64,000 bases of DNA from contig JAXGGA010005235.1 in the NCBI GenBank assembly GCA_038373865.1, positions 2,501-66,500 on the forward strand. Direction: 5' to 3'. Origin of the DNA: Uloborus plumipes. Taxonomy: Eukaryota > Arthropoda > Arachnida > Araneae > Uloboridae. Position numbers and translations under genes: made by a program. Positions 11,424-22,262 of this stretch are shown here, one piece after another; position 1 is the stretch's first letter, and each line of letters opens with the position of its first letter. The notes under the pieces are model-generated. The model was not told the DNA's origin, ran no database searches, and worked only from the letters and a program-made list of their open reading frames with translations.

Positions 11424-13680
11424 CAGTGTTTCTTTCAGGCATCTCTCCGGGGGGGCAGTGCACCCCCGGAGAAAGTCAACTGCCCCCCCCCCCCCGGAGG
11501 AAAACTCACTTTGCACTAACATACGAAAAATAAATTAATTACAGTAAAAATAATCAAGAAATAAGAAAGTAAATATTTAACAAAAAAATATAAAAGTATT
11601 AACGAAAATTTTAAAACATACATCACGGGGAAGGAAGGAAGAAGCATCAAAGGTGATCTTCCAGTGCATTCTAGAATATGAATTTTGGAAAACTACTGGG
11701 AGGGGATTTGAATCCATTCTTTTTCCCCTGAAGTCATTAAAAATCGCCTATAGTTCGCTTTTTCTTTTTTTTTTCGGAGGGAGGGGGGTGGGGTGTGACT
11801 TCCAGGGAGAGTGCTGAGATGCATCAATTTTGATAATGTTATAAAAGATAGTCTACAAATGCGTTTTTAGGACATCAATTTTTAAAATTTCTGAGAAATT
11901 ATTCGTAAACTCCATCCGTTAACACAACGTCATCAAAGATATGGCTTGAAATTGCCTAACCAGAACTTCAATTTCGAAAATGTTTTAGAAGAGAATATCA
12001 AATCGCTTTCCTTTTCCTCTACTTTTACCAAAGATTGTCGATAATTGCATTTTTATAACTAAAATTTCAAAGCTTTCGGGGGGCGGGGGAAGCACCCGAA
12101 CCCAATTCTTGTCTATTTTCTCTCAAACATGGCTTTTAATTGCATTTACTGGTATTTCAATTTTGGAAAATTCTGGGAGGAAAGTCTGTGGGTCCGTTCT
12201 CTTCCCTTAACGTCCAAAGTTGGTTTACTGTTGGGCTTCCAGGACTTAAATTTCGAAAATTTTAAGAGGGAAAGTCCTAAACCCATCCTTTTCTCTAATG
12301 ACATCAAAATGCACCAAAACTGCCTTTCAAGATTTCAATTTCAAAAACTTTGCCACGGTCCCGTACCACAATCTTCAATTTCGACTTTATTTTCCTCAGA
12401 TTCCCTGCCAAATCCTGTCCATTTCTCTAACGTCACCAGAGATGATCAGCAATTGTGGTAGTAGGCCTTCAATTTCAGAAAAATTCTGGGGACCTCCTAC
12501 CCTATTAATATTATCAAAAGTGACCTACAATTGCGTATCTAGAGCTTACGTTTCAAAAGTAGGGTTTTGAACTGCATCTCTTACATGACTTCAAAGATAG
12601 TCTATATTTGCACATTTAGGGCTTCCATTTTAAAATTTTCCTGCAAGAGTACCTATAAATTCCCTGAATGCTGTTAAATTTCACCAAAAAATTCATTTCG
12701 GACTTTAATTGCGAAAATTTGCGAGGGAAAAATCCTTTTACGCCCAGGAATTGATTCATCTTATTTCTATTTCTCTTTTTTCGTTTTCAAAACATAATCC
12801 ATCCTATGCGCGTTCTCTTCATTCATTTTAGTAATAATCGTTTTCTAATTTAAGAAGCTGGATCCACTCTCTGTTTCCCAATAAAGATCTATACAACTAT
12901 GTGTTAAAAAAATTGAGGGCCACCAAAATCTCATACCCAAGGGCGGATCCAGCTTCTGGTTAAGGAGGGGGTCATTTTCGGAAAGGGGGGGGGCCAAAGT
13001 GCAATTTTTGTGCAAAAATGGGGGGTTTTGGCAGTTTTTTCGTAAAATAAGTCCCAAAAATGCAATTTTTTGCTACATTTGGTCGGTTAAGGGAGGGGTC
13101 ATGACCCCCATGACCCCCCTCTGGATCCGCGCCTGCTCATACCCCTCTCCATCCTTGTTAAGTCTATTAGACCTCTCGATAAACGACAGCCTTGTTTCAT
13201 TATGAATTATATCATAATGGACTCTGTTTTTCTATCTATTGTCTTTTTATAGGAACGGAATAAGGAAATTATTCTCAGAAACACTGAAAAACAAACAAGT
13301 TTTTAAAGTATACATCGCCCCTCCCCAGGAAGTACAAGGGGATTTATTTAGGGAAGGGTCAAGCCAATTAAAAAGGCAAATTCATGAATTGATATTTCAA
13401 AATGTTAAGGTTTTTATTGAGCGAAGGTCGTTTTTAATATTTCGAAGGGGAGAGAGGTGGTCCATCCTTGGAAATGGCAGATCTAGCTTCTGGTTTTGTG
13501 TGAGGTCATTATCAAAAGTATGGGGGGGGGGGGGGGGGTAATTTTAGGGCTCAATCGGGGGTGGGAAAAATTATCGAAAAAAAAAAGTCCCCGAAATGCA
13601 ATTTTAGGCCACCCCCATGATCCCTCCCCTCTGGAATCTCCAAGTGCCCCCCCGGAGCAAAATGTCTGAAAGAAACACTG
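11424..13680. mobile_element. 2.26 kb non-autonomous DNA element with 9-bp target duplication
   Basis: The termini CAGTGTTTCTTTCAGGCATC and its near complement GATGT/AATGTCTGAAAGAAACACTG are followed inward by runs of G or C. GTTTTATAT flanks both sides (11415-11423 and 13681-13689). The interior from about 11640 to 12750 consists of roughly ten diverged units of about 100-130 bp. Each carries a CTTCAATTTTGAAAATTTT-like core, a G/C-rich box and a CCTAA..TCAAAG-like tail. It is otherwise non-coding; the modest open frames at 12129-12570 run through these units and look spurious. Related units occur at about 21190-21660, 36390-36780, 50400-50720 and 54000-54680. Confidence 0.75.
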
Positions 13681-13776
13681 GTTTTATATGAATACTAAAA
13701 ACTAACTATTCGGCCAAATACTGACAATGTCTGGTTATCTGAATATTAACTAAGTTTTATAACATTTTTTGCAATT

Positions 13777-13992
13777 CTTCTTCTTCTTCTTCCGTGGCGC
13801 TACAGTCTTTGGCAGACCAAGGCCGTCTCAATAAGTTTCCGCCATTTTGCCCTGTTTGACGCAACTGATCTCCATCCACCAGCGCCAATCATTTGGAGAT
13901 CTTTCTCAACACAGTCCATCCATCTAGTGTGTGGTCGACCTCTCCTTCTGGTTCCGTCTGGTTTTGAGAAGGTCACCTTTTTTGTTGGGTCA
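13777..13992 (-). mobile_element. 5'-truncated non-LTR retrotransposon, 3' end of ORF2
   Basis: On the minus strand this encodes the last residues of a LINE polyprotein, with the typical tail motif GTRRRGRPHTRW followed by W..VA.NR.KWR. It ends with a short 3'UTR and a GAA repeat tail (CGGAAGAAGAAGAAG). It is flanked by a 13-bp target duplication ATTTTTTGCAATT (13764-13776 and 13993-14005), proving a target-primed insertion of only 216 bp. The intact frame and perfect duplication indicate a recent event. The clade is uncertain (RTE- or I/R1-like). Confidence 0.8.
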
Positions 13993-14169
13993 ATTTTTTG
14001 CAATTACTTCTAACAATTATTTCTTATTTAACATTTAAAAGTTTTAATTTACTTAGTAGCTATTTGAGAACAGCCTTTAGTGTATAAGTTGTTAGAAAAT
14101 AATAAAATTTTCTTGATTTTTTTATGCTTCTTTATTTACTTTATTAAAAAATTAGAAAATGCTTAATTA

Positions 14170-15660
14170 AATAATCAGATTTTTTTTATTTAAATCTGAT
14201 TTTTTGTTAAATTTAAATCGATTTTTTATATATATATATATATAAAAAAGACTTCAGAAACTTTCGTAACTGATTAGCTATACTTATGAATATTAGTAAG
14301 CATGAAATTGATATTGTTAAAAATTTCAAAACAAAATTTCATTTATTATGTCACCAAAAAAATTTCATAACATTCAATGCAAACGATTTTAATACAAATG
14401 CATATGATTTAAATCATAAGTATAATACAGATGACATAGTAACACACTGAAAAACATAACAACAGAAGGAAATAAATAAATTGGACATTGCTACATGTCT
14501 TTTAATTAATATGCTCTGTTATTTATTTATTTTTACACTGAAAATATGATTTCTCGTAACTTTGAAAAACGTGTTAGCAGTTTCCAGCAAATTTCTCTTT
14601 TTCAACATTACTCTTACTATCTTAAATTGAAAAGTGTTCTATGAGATAAAAATCAAAAGATACACAACCATCTTTTCGTGTATTGCCTTTTAACTTCCTT
14701 ATCAATTTCAAAAAAAATAAATAATAATAATAATAATAATAATGCCGAATATAATTTAAAAGTCTCCATTGCCTAAAAATGTGAATAATTAGATTGAGTA
14801 AGGAGAGAAAAAATGAATAGATAGAAGTATTAAATAAGTGAGAGAAAACCATAAGGACAAAAATCAATTTTAGGAAGAAAAGTTATGCAAAAAACAGAAA
14901 CTAAAACTGAGCAAAAAACAGAATTTATGAAAATCAAAAAATCAAGAAGATTTCTAAGCTTAAGTTGAAAAATGATTTAAATCAATGATTTTTTTAAAAA
15001 AATCATTTGATTTAAATCACTGGTTTAAATCAATTGATTTAAATCATTGACACCCTGCCTAAATGAATCAAGAAATAAAACCAAATTGTTATTCCATAAT
15101 GTATTCGATAAAAAAAAAAGTACATAAGTGGAGAAAAGCTTGTCTTTTTTTTTCTTTTCTTTTTTTTTAAATATAATTTTTGATTTTCAATGTAGTTCAA
15201 CTTTATTTTCCTTTATTTATTTATTTTTTTAAATCCTGGTGTGGTGATGAATTTTATTCATTAATTTTTTTTAAGCAAATTAGAGTTTAACTTCTCTATT
15301 ACACAAAAGATTTTTTTCGAGTTAAACTAAACGATTGAAAATGAGCAAAATAAACCGGAATTAAAATTCTGAAACAAAATTAAGTTGCGAAAAAGAACAG
15401 AAAAATCAATTTTGGATTTTCATGTGAAAGATACTACTCGTTTTCGTAAAACATTGCATCTGGCATTCTTAATTGTGCTTAATTTCGTCTTTATTATATT
15501 TGAATTATTTTGTATTAGACCATGCCCATTCAAATCCACACTACGCGATTCGAAAGCTGTCTGCTATTATTTCCTTTAAGCCACGCCCACACTGAAATCG
15601 CTTTCCGGTTGCCGTGTAGTCACGTGATATTCTCTGCCCTGCTGGATCCGATATTCCCGC
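14170..15660. repeat. Right arm of the large inverted duplication
   Basis: It is the reverse complement of the left arm (7787-10880) but lacks that arm's 1.37 kb and 231-bp insertions. It contains an inner-end-truncated copy of the CAGGGTGT hAT element (to 15057) and continues outward to CCGATATTCCCGC. A TA run at 14229-14242 replaces a longer A/T tract of the other arm. Because it lacks the insertions, it serves as an empty-site reference. Confidence 0.8.
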
Positions 15661-16340
15661 GACCCAATTTGACATATCGAAGCTTGGATTCTATACGTAA
15701 ATGAATTGGTTTGATGCTATTAAACTAATCATAAATTCTGATGCTGATTTATTTATTTTTTTAATTTAAGATGAATGTGTCTTCCTTTATGAAATATCTG
15801 TGATTATAATTGAAATTAATTGCAATGCTCTGTAATATTAAAGAAACATCAGCTGTAGCGCCAGATGCGAGAACAAAATTGAGATTCTAGTGAAGTAATG
15901 AAACTGATTTTCCTTGACGGCAGCTTTTGAACATAATCCTGAAAAGTTTCTTCGTACCAAGCCAAACTATCGGGGATGATATTGGAAGTCCGGAAACTTA
16001 CGATACAAAAAGATTTGCATAATATGCTTCTGTGGAAAGTTTCTCAGTTTTTCATCATTATTTTCTTTGACTTTTGCACAAAGAGTCTTGTCATTCAACT
16101 TTTTTAATTTAAAAAGCTAGTGTTTTATCTTTAATATTTTCAAGATGTAATTAAGCGTTACACACAGGGGTCTATCATTATCAGAGATGAAATAGATGTT
16201 AAACTATATGTCTTAATTTGTCAAGACTTTAGGTTTAGTCAGCAATGCAATATAGCAAGTCACAAAGTCAACCTAATGTTGGGTTTTACAAAAGTCTACT
16301 TCACAAAATTCTGAAAAGTTAACAAATTGAATACTTCTAA
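15661..16340. other. AT-rich spacer, nothing recognised
   Basis: No open frame, repeat end or RNA signature could be supported here. Confidence 0.4.
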
Positions 16341-16344
16341 TTTT

Positions 16345-17010
16345 GAGAAAGCTGTTCAGTTTTGGTCTCTTTATCTTGATAAAGATATTCACTTGTGGAA
16401 AATAGTTTCAAAAGAGAGCTGTAAAGCTAGTAAATAGGCCTTCAAGTTTAGATCGTGATTCCAGGCTTAGAATGCTTAATAATTATAGCTTTAAGTGAAG
16501 GAGAGTAAGAGGTGATTGATCCATCTATTTAAGTTGTTCACAAGCTAAATATCTGCCCAGATGTCAAAACTAGGGGTCATTGTTTCAAGCTTTTTAATTC
16601 TCGAGCTTGCTTCGTTGTATAGATTTGGAGATTTATGTCTAACCTTGCAGGGAGGCTCCTGGCAGTAATAGTGCTGCGAATTTTCCAGAGTTTAATGACA
16701 CACAGGACACAAGAAAGATTTATGGCACAAAGAGGAAATCACACGCAGGGCACTGGTTGTAGTCAAGCCCATAATTTCTGGCTTAAAAGATAAAGCTTCT
16801 ACCACAGAGCCTTGGAGGTTTCAATTGCCAAGCTAATTTTTATGTCAGGTTGAAAATAACACTTCTAGAGTGTTGTGGGTATTTGAAATAGCTGGAGAAC
16901 AGTTGTTACTTGCACGGAGGTGGATTGTTTTAAACGAGCTCTTGATCTCCATTGGATATTGATAATAATTTAGACTGTCAAGCTTGGTCTTGAGCCTATT
17001 GTTTTTTGTC
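16345..17010 (+). pseudogene. Decayed CR1/jockey-like LINE C-terminal fragment
   Basis: Translation in pieces gives AVQFWSLYLDKDIHLWK (16350-16400), DVKTRGHCFKLFNSR (16558-16602) and VDCFKRALDLHW (16921-16956). These are landmarks of the C-terminal part of CR1-clade LINE proteins, downstream of the reverse transcriptase domain. They occur in the right order with stops and frameshifts between them. About 300 bp between the last two may be an insertion. It is a pseudogene, related to the minus-strand copy at 24.9-26.8 kb. Confidence 0.65.
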
Positions 17011-18385
17011 ACTTAAGTATTTAAATGATTCATTTCCACTTTATTTTTTCTTCAAAAAATATGATGTTCAAAATATTAATTTTTATAAACATAAGGCTAA
17101 TTTTTACTGGGAAAACAGTCTATTCAAATTGTGAATCTTGTCTTCTTACTTAAAAATGCTTCTCAATCAAAACATTTGTTTAGTGGTTCTAGTGCAACAA
17201 GCATTTGCATGGTGATTTTCTCAAGATTTTTGTGAAGTTTTAAACTATTTAAAGTTGATTTCAAGTAAAAAAATAATTTTTGTTGCATTAATATATTTTT
17301 TTAATTTGTAGTTCTCTTATGCTCATAGTTACTTTTTACTTTATATTGATAATATTGGAGTGATTGTTGTAATTTATGATCCTATGTTGTAATTTAGAAT
17401 CTGAACCTTGATAAGCTTCAAGGTCAATGTTGCAAAAATTAAACTAATCAAATTTAAATTAATTCTCCTAAAAATATTGACCTTGAAACCTCCTCAAACA
17501 GGATTCATTCTAAACTAGCTGCCTGGATGACATTTTTCAATGTTTGATAGATATTTGTATTTTAAAATTATTTTCAGACCAATCAAGATAAAATTTAAAA
17601 GTTATAATAAATAATCAGTGACGAAGTAAAATGTGGAAAAAATTCAGATAAATTAGCTTTTTTATTCAGTTTATAATTTATTGACTTCTATTTTTTATTA
17701 CCTGATCATGAAAATATAAATTGTCAGAACTCGTAAAATTTTATTTTTTCAATCATCATTATTCCAGCAGAAAGTCTCTTTTTGAATACTTTTATTTTCT
17801 TTAAAACTAAATTTAAATCACACACCTCTATTTATTAAAAAAAAAATTCTTGAGAAGTTTTGCAACTTTCACCTATGATCGTAAATTATACTTTTTAAAC
17901 TTTTAAAATACTTATATTAAGTGCGGAAGTTGAACCACGCTGGTCCCCTTTTCTACTTTTCACTTTTTATCTCCTCAAAAAATTGAATGAGTAGTTTGAT
18001 TTTCTACCATGAGTTTTGTTAAATATTTCTCATCATTCCAAATTTGAAAATGTTAGATTCATTAACTTTCCTTGCACCCATTTTTCAACAGAAACATGAA
18101 ATTTTATTTTGATAAAAATTAGGTCGATCAAAATCTAAAAGCATGTTTTTAATTTGTAAAAACATACCTTAAATGATCTATTTTATGAGTAAGTAAAATG
18201 CTGTTTGAGCAAAAAGCATGAAAAAAATTTCTGAAGGAGGGATCCCCCCCCCCCCCTTCCCTTGCATTCACGGACAGCATCTTCCAATATCTGTCGACAA
18301 AGTGAACTAGGACGACCCAGACTGTAAATCACATTCACACTTCTTTAACTAAAATTTAAATGCTTTCAATCCTGCTTAAATGTGT
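17011..18385. other. AT-rich spacer without recognised features
   Basis: No supported coding or repeat feature. A C-run lies at about 18244-18257. Confidence 0.35.
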
Positions 18386-18389
18386 TTAA

Positions 18390-18618
18390 CCTTTTGGAAC
18401 CGGGCTGTTTTTTAGAAATTTTTCTTTCGACCCAGGTAGTACGACAGTTGAACCACAGATTTCTTTTCCATTGAAAAGAGAAGGTATAAACTGTCGTACC
18501 AGACGTATGAAACCTTGAAAAAATCCCCGGCTCTAAAGGGTTCGAGTGAAAATCTCAACCCCGTCCTCTAAAAAAAAATAGTTACGGTACAGCATGTGAA
18601 CCGCCCAGCTCCTAAAGG
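18390..18618. mobile_element. piggyBac-type MITE, 229 bp, flanked by TTAA
   Basis: The inverted ends CCTTTTGGAACCGGGC and GCCCAGCTCCTAAAGG are flanked by TTAA at 18386-18389 and 18619-18622, the piggyBac target signature. No coding sequence. Internal short inverted matches occur (GTACGACAGTTGAACC and GGTTTCATACG-like). Confidence 0.7.
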
Positions 18619-18622
18619 TTAA

Positions 18623-19498
18623 ATGCATTCCTTGCTATTAAACGTCCATTAATAAAATTTTACGTTGAAGGATCTGTAATGAACCAGTTGAATTCCTCAC
18701 TTGAAGAAGTTCGACTAGAGCTGTTCAATGCACAACTATAAGAAAAATGCTAAGAAAGTGCAATTTTTAATGATATTTTTTAATAAATTTTTTATGTAAT
18801 AATTTGAGTCCTATTTTTGTAGTTCTGGGGAAATTTTCATTTTTTACTGTGTATTTGTTTGTGTGTTTTCCTAATAACTACTAGAAGTGTCTCTTATAAA
18901 AGAAATAATTTTAAATTTTCGGTATCTTAAACTTTGGTTATGTTGAATACTTTTCTGGTCCCTAGTACTACGAGAGTCGAGAGTCGATCGTATTTATATA
19001 TGTTTATATTTTTTTCTTCAAGTGGATACTATAATTTATTGCACCGTATTTGGAACACCATCATTTGTGTTCACAATTTGGCTACTCTTCTTTAAGAAAA
19101 TTTTATTTTAGGCTTACAAATTGAAACTTTAATGAAGCATGACAAAATATTAATGCATACCTTTAACACAAAGTTTCGTAACTCATATGTTAGAAATTTG
19201 TGAGGTGTTGTTTAATAGATTTATTATTTTTTTAAATTGTTCTAGTATTTTCTCCTTTATTTTGCAGTTACTCTAAAATATTAACAGTAGAATTTGTAAA
19301 TTTTGTAATCATTACTTTTGAAATTGTTGAAATTTATTATCTCAGATTTTTTGATTCTACAATGAAGGGACTGCATGGTGAGAGATATTTTCACAAGCAC
19401 ACGTGCAGTCAACTTCAGCTACATTTGAAGAGGTTCAGCTATATGATTTGCAAGCAGAGGCGTGCTTAGAGAATTAGCTGCCGTGTGCAAAATTTGTT
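18623..19498. other. AT-rich spacer without recognised features
   Basis: No gene or well-defined repeat was found between the two piggyBac-type MITEs. Confidence 0.35.
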
Positions 19499-19502
19499 TT
19501 AG

Positions 19503-19931
19503 CCCTTTGTGTCCCAAATTAATTTAGCAATGAATTTTTATACATTTTTTTTTTCAGTTGAAAATACACCATATACCGAGTATAAAAATTTTATACTCAG
19601 TATATAGGTATAATTTTATACTTGGTATAAATTCATTGCTAAATTAATTTAGCAATGAGTTTTTATACATTTTTTTGTTGTTTTTTTTAGTTAAAAATAC
19701 ACCAAATAACCTATATACCGAGTATAAAAATTTTGAAAATCAGTAGGGTCTAAGGCCTCCTACGCCTTAGGGTCCCTAAGAAAACTTTCTGATCGCAGGT
19801 ACCGTCTGTCGACCTCTCAGCAAAATACAAGGAGTGGTACTTAAAAGCTTCAGCATCATTCCAGCCATTTAGGATTCATAATACTAAATTAATATAAGCA
19901 GGACTTCTGAGTCCCTTCGTGACATAAAGGG
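19503..19931. mobile_element. piggyBac-type MITE, 429 bp (copy 1 of a two-copy family)
   Basis: It starts CCCTTTGTGTCCCAAATTAA and ends GACATAAAGGG. The right flank is TTAA (19932-19935); the left is TTAG, a one-base decay. It shares a long internal block, including GATCGCAGGTACC, CTGTCGACCTCTCAGC and CTTAAAAGCTTCAGCAT, with the copy at 62140-62408, so the two are one family. Copy 1 has an additional duplicated segment (about 19630-19735) rich in ATACCGAGTATA palindromes. Confidence 0.75.
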
Positions 19932-20202
19932 TTAATTGTTGATAAATAATCATTTTTTTACTTATTTATTACCTCTCTCCTAAAACATAATTTATTTAAA
20001 TTATTACACATCGCTACACACACTAATCCAGCACGTAAAAACTGGCAATTATTTTGACATTTTATTACAAAATAGCTATATTATGTGAATTAAAATTAAA
20101 AAAAAGAAAGAAAAGACAAACACAACAAAATTTACCAAAAACAAACATTCATTTGGAAAAAGAAAAATCTGTAGATAAATAAATAAAATTAAAAAAAAAG
20201 AT

Positions 20203-20403
20203 TTAGTGAAGAATAATTTTTCTAGCTTTTTGAGCACCAAGCTGATCAATTAAGTTGGACAAATCTAAAGAAATATAAAAATCATTTTCAATCGATATTA
20301 GTGCTAGAGCTTTAAATCGGGCAAGCCATAATAGATCTTAACATGTTTTAATTAATTTAAGCTTTGAGAATGAACGTTCTGTCGAGGCAACTAACTGGAA
20401 TAG
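20203..20403 (-). pseudogene. hAT transposase C-terminal dimerisation domain fragment (ZMYM1-like)
   Basis: Minus-strand translation gives LFQLVASTERSFSKLKLIKT, a stop, then LARFKALALISIEND, DLSNLIDQLGAQKARK and a terminal stop. The AS.ERSFSKLKLIK block and the L.L.SIE..D tail are hallmarks of the hAT C-terminal dimerisation region as found in ZMYM1-like proteins of animals. An in-frame TAA interrupts it and the catalytic region upstream is unrecognisable. It is therefore a dead remnant of an autonomous hAT element. Such a relative could once have mobilised hAT MITEs like those here, though no direct link is shown. Confidence 0.8.
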
Positions 20404-20713
20404 TTAGAAAAATCATTAAGCAATTACAAAATTTAATAAAGCATTTTGGAAACTGTTTTCAAACATATTTAAGTGGTTTAAATGAAAGTTTCTCTGAAAT
20501 CAAATTTATAAAAACTTTTAACTGTGTATATAAATCAGTTCCATTCACATCGTCTAATTCTAACGCCAAGTTATTGCAATTAATTGTTAAATCATGCTCT
20601 TCCAAAGTTTTTACTGTTGAAATATTGCAAAGAAATCCAAATTTCTTGTTGCATTTTTTTTTTTAACGCTCCTAGGTAGGCATAGTAAGAAAATTGTTTG
20701 ATGACACTTGTTC

Positions 20714-21127
20714 TCATAGGCGGCTCATACAGTGGTAAGGGGGGGGGCGATTGCCCCCCTAACTTCCAAAAGTAAAGGGGCTTTACCCCCTCGCTTTTCA
20801 CGGTTAAAATGTAATGATCGAGTAAGAAATGATTTTTTGCTCAATGAATTGATTAATTTTACCAAAATTACAGCTGAAAATGATTTGAAACTTTCACAAG
20901 AATGGATGAAAATCAACCAGCCACTTCGATTTTTGAGGCCATATTCCGCATTTTTTAGAAGTTAGTTAATGAGCAATATTAAAATCGAATATTATAGTCA
21001 AATTGTAGCAAACAAACAAAAAAAAAATTAGGGGTGCTGTATCCTTACTCTCCCTCCCCCCATTTCTTTTGACCCCCTCTCCCATATTGCTCTTGACCCC
21101 CAACTTTTTTGGGGTACCAGCTGCCTA
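20714..21127. mobile_element. MITE of the CATAGGCGGCT family
   Basis: It opens CATAGGCGGCTCATACAG followed by a G-run, and ends GGTACCAGCTGCCTAT. Its interior (GATCGAGTAAGAAATGATTT, AAATTACAGCTGAAAATG) matches, inverted, the interior of the element at 46418-46841. Fragments of the same terminus occur at about 29978-29993 and 33844-33862. The short open frame across it is not a gene. No confident target duplication. Confidence 0.6.
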
Positions 21128-21179
21128 TACTCTTTCTACGAAGAGTGTTAACAGGAGGAGAAGAAATTCCATTAGTATT

Positions 21180-21665
21180 CATTTCCAATGCCAGAGCTAA
21201 ATCTTTTTCTGCAATTTAAGAATTTTAGGACGGATCTAAAGGAATGGCGATCCCTTCCTTGAGGTGCCCTGCGTTAGCACTTTTACGATATTTAAGCTTA
21301 AAATATAGAAGTTTAAGCTATGTTTGATTATGTTTTCATTGGGGTGAGCTTTTCTCTCCGGAAATGTTTTGGAATTAAATGCAAAAAAAGGGGGGGGGGG
21401 ATTGCAGTCCGTCTTTGATGACTGAACTCTTTCCCGAAACATTTTTTGAAATTGTAATTCCAAAAAAAAAAAAACGCAATTTTTAGACAATCTCTGATGA
21501 AGGAAAGAAGTGTGGTCATACAACCCCAAAAGTTCTCTCCCCACAACTTTTCGATATAGTTAAAAAAAAAAAAGAGAAAGAAAAAAAACATAGTTTTAGA
21601 TGATTTCGATGATCTTAGGGGTTGGGAGGATTCAAGTTAATCAATCTCTGATGATGTCAGGAGGA
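21180..21665. repeat. Diverged units of the AATTTTGAAATT..G-run repeat family
   Basis: Two to three units resemble those in the 11.4-13.7 kb element: GGAAATGTTTTGGAATTAA, a G-run, GCAGTCCGTCTTTGATGACT, then AACATTTTTTGAAATTG. No coding content is supported. Confidence 0.5.
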
Positions 21666-21896
21666 CAGCAGAAAATAAGATTTATATTTGCTGAATTATT
21701 AAAAAAAAAAAAAAAAAAAGTTTACCTCTGGCTAAAAACAAATTGAAGAATCTAATTATCCAAGATTTTCTGTCATTTGAGTGCAATTGAAAATTAAGCA
21801 TATCAAAACCTTCCTAAATAATTTATAAACAAATTATTTTATATAAAAGATATAAACATCTTTTTTTAATTTGTGGTGTTTTGTTTTCTTTCGCAG

Positions 21897-22026
21897 CTTG
21901 CTCACAAAGAATTTTGTCTCCTTTTAGATTTCTGTTAAAGTTAGCATTTGATTTGAGATTGATAGTTTTAACCTATGTGAAGTGCTGAACGTGTTCCAGA
22001 AAATAATTGGAAAATCAAGTTCTGAA
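21897..22026 (+). other. Candidate non-coding upstream exon of the 69-aa gene
   Basis: It is preceded by a strong acceptor (TTTTGTTTTCTTTCGCAG) and followed by a good donor (GAA|GTGAGTA). All three frames contain stops, so it would be 5'UTR. It lies about 1.8 kb upstream of the next acceptor at 23827 on the same strand. Confidence 0.35.
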
Positions 22027-22193
22027 GTGAGTATTTTTAAATTTTTGAAAAGAAGTATTAAAAATGTAAATTGATTGTGTGATCAGAATTGTTGCTAAAA
22101 ACTTATGCATCCAGAAAAAACTAAGAAAGAGTTGCAAAACTTAACATACTAGTTGATAAATAAAATTACGTGAATGATAAATATTTCAGCAAT

Positions 22194-22262
22194 CACGAAT
22201 AATTCATCTTTCAAAGTAATACTACTATTACTTATTACTTTAAAAGATGAATTATTCGTAAT
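22194..22262. repeat. Hairpin, about 28-bp arms
   Basis: ACGAATAATTCATCTTT and its complement AAAGATGAATTATTCGT bracket a short A/T loop containing TACTACTATTACTTATTAC. It lies in the putative intron of the 21.9-24.3 kb gene. No known family. Confidence 0.6.

Noticed and set aside
12129..12570. Overlapping 90-110 codon frames as a gene
   Set aside because: They run through diverged tandem units inside a non-autonomous DNA element and show no known domain.
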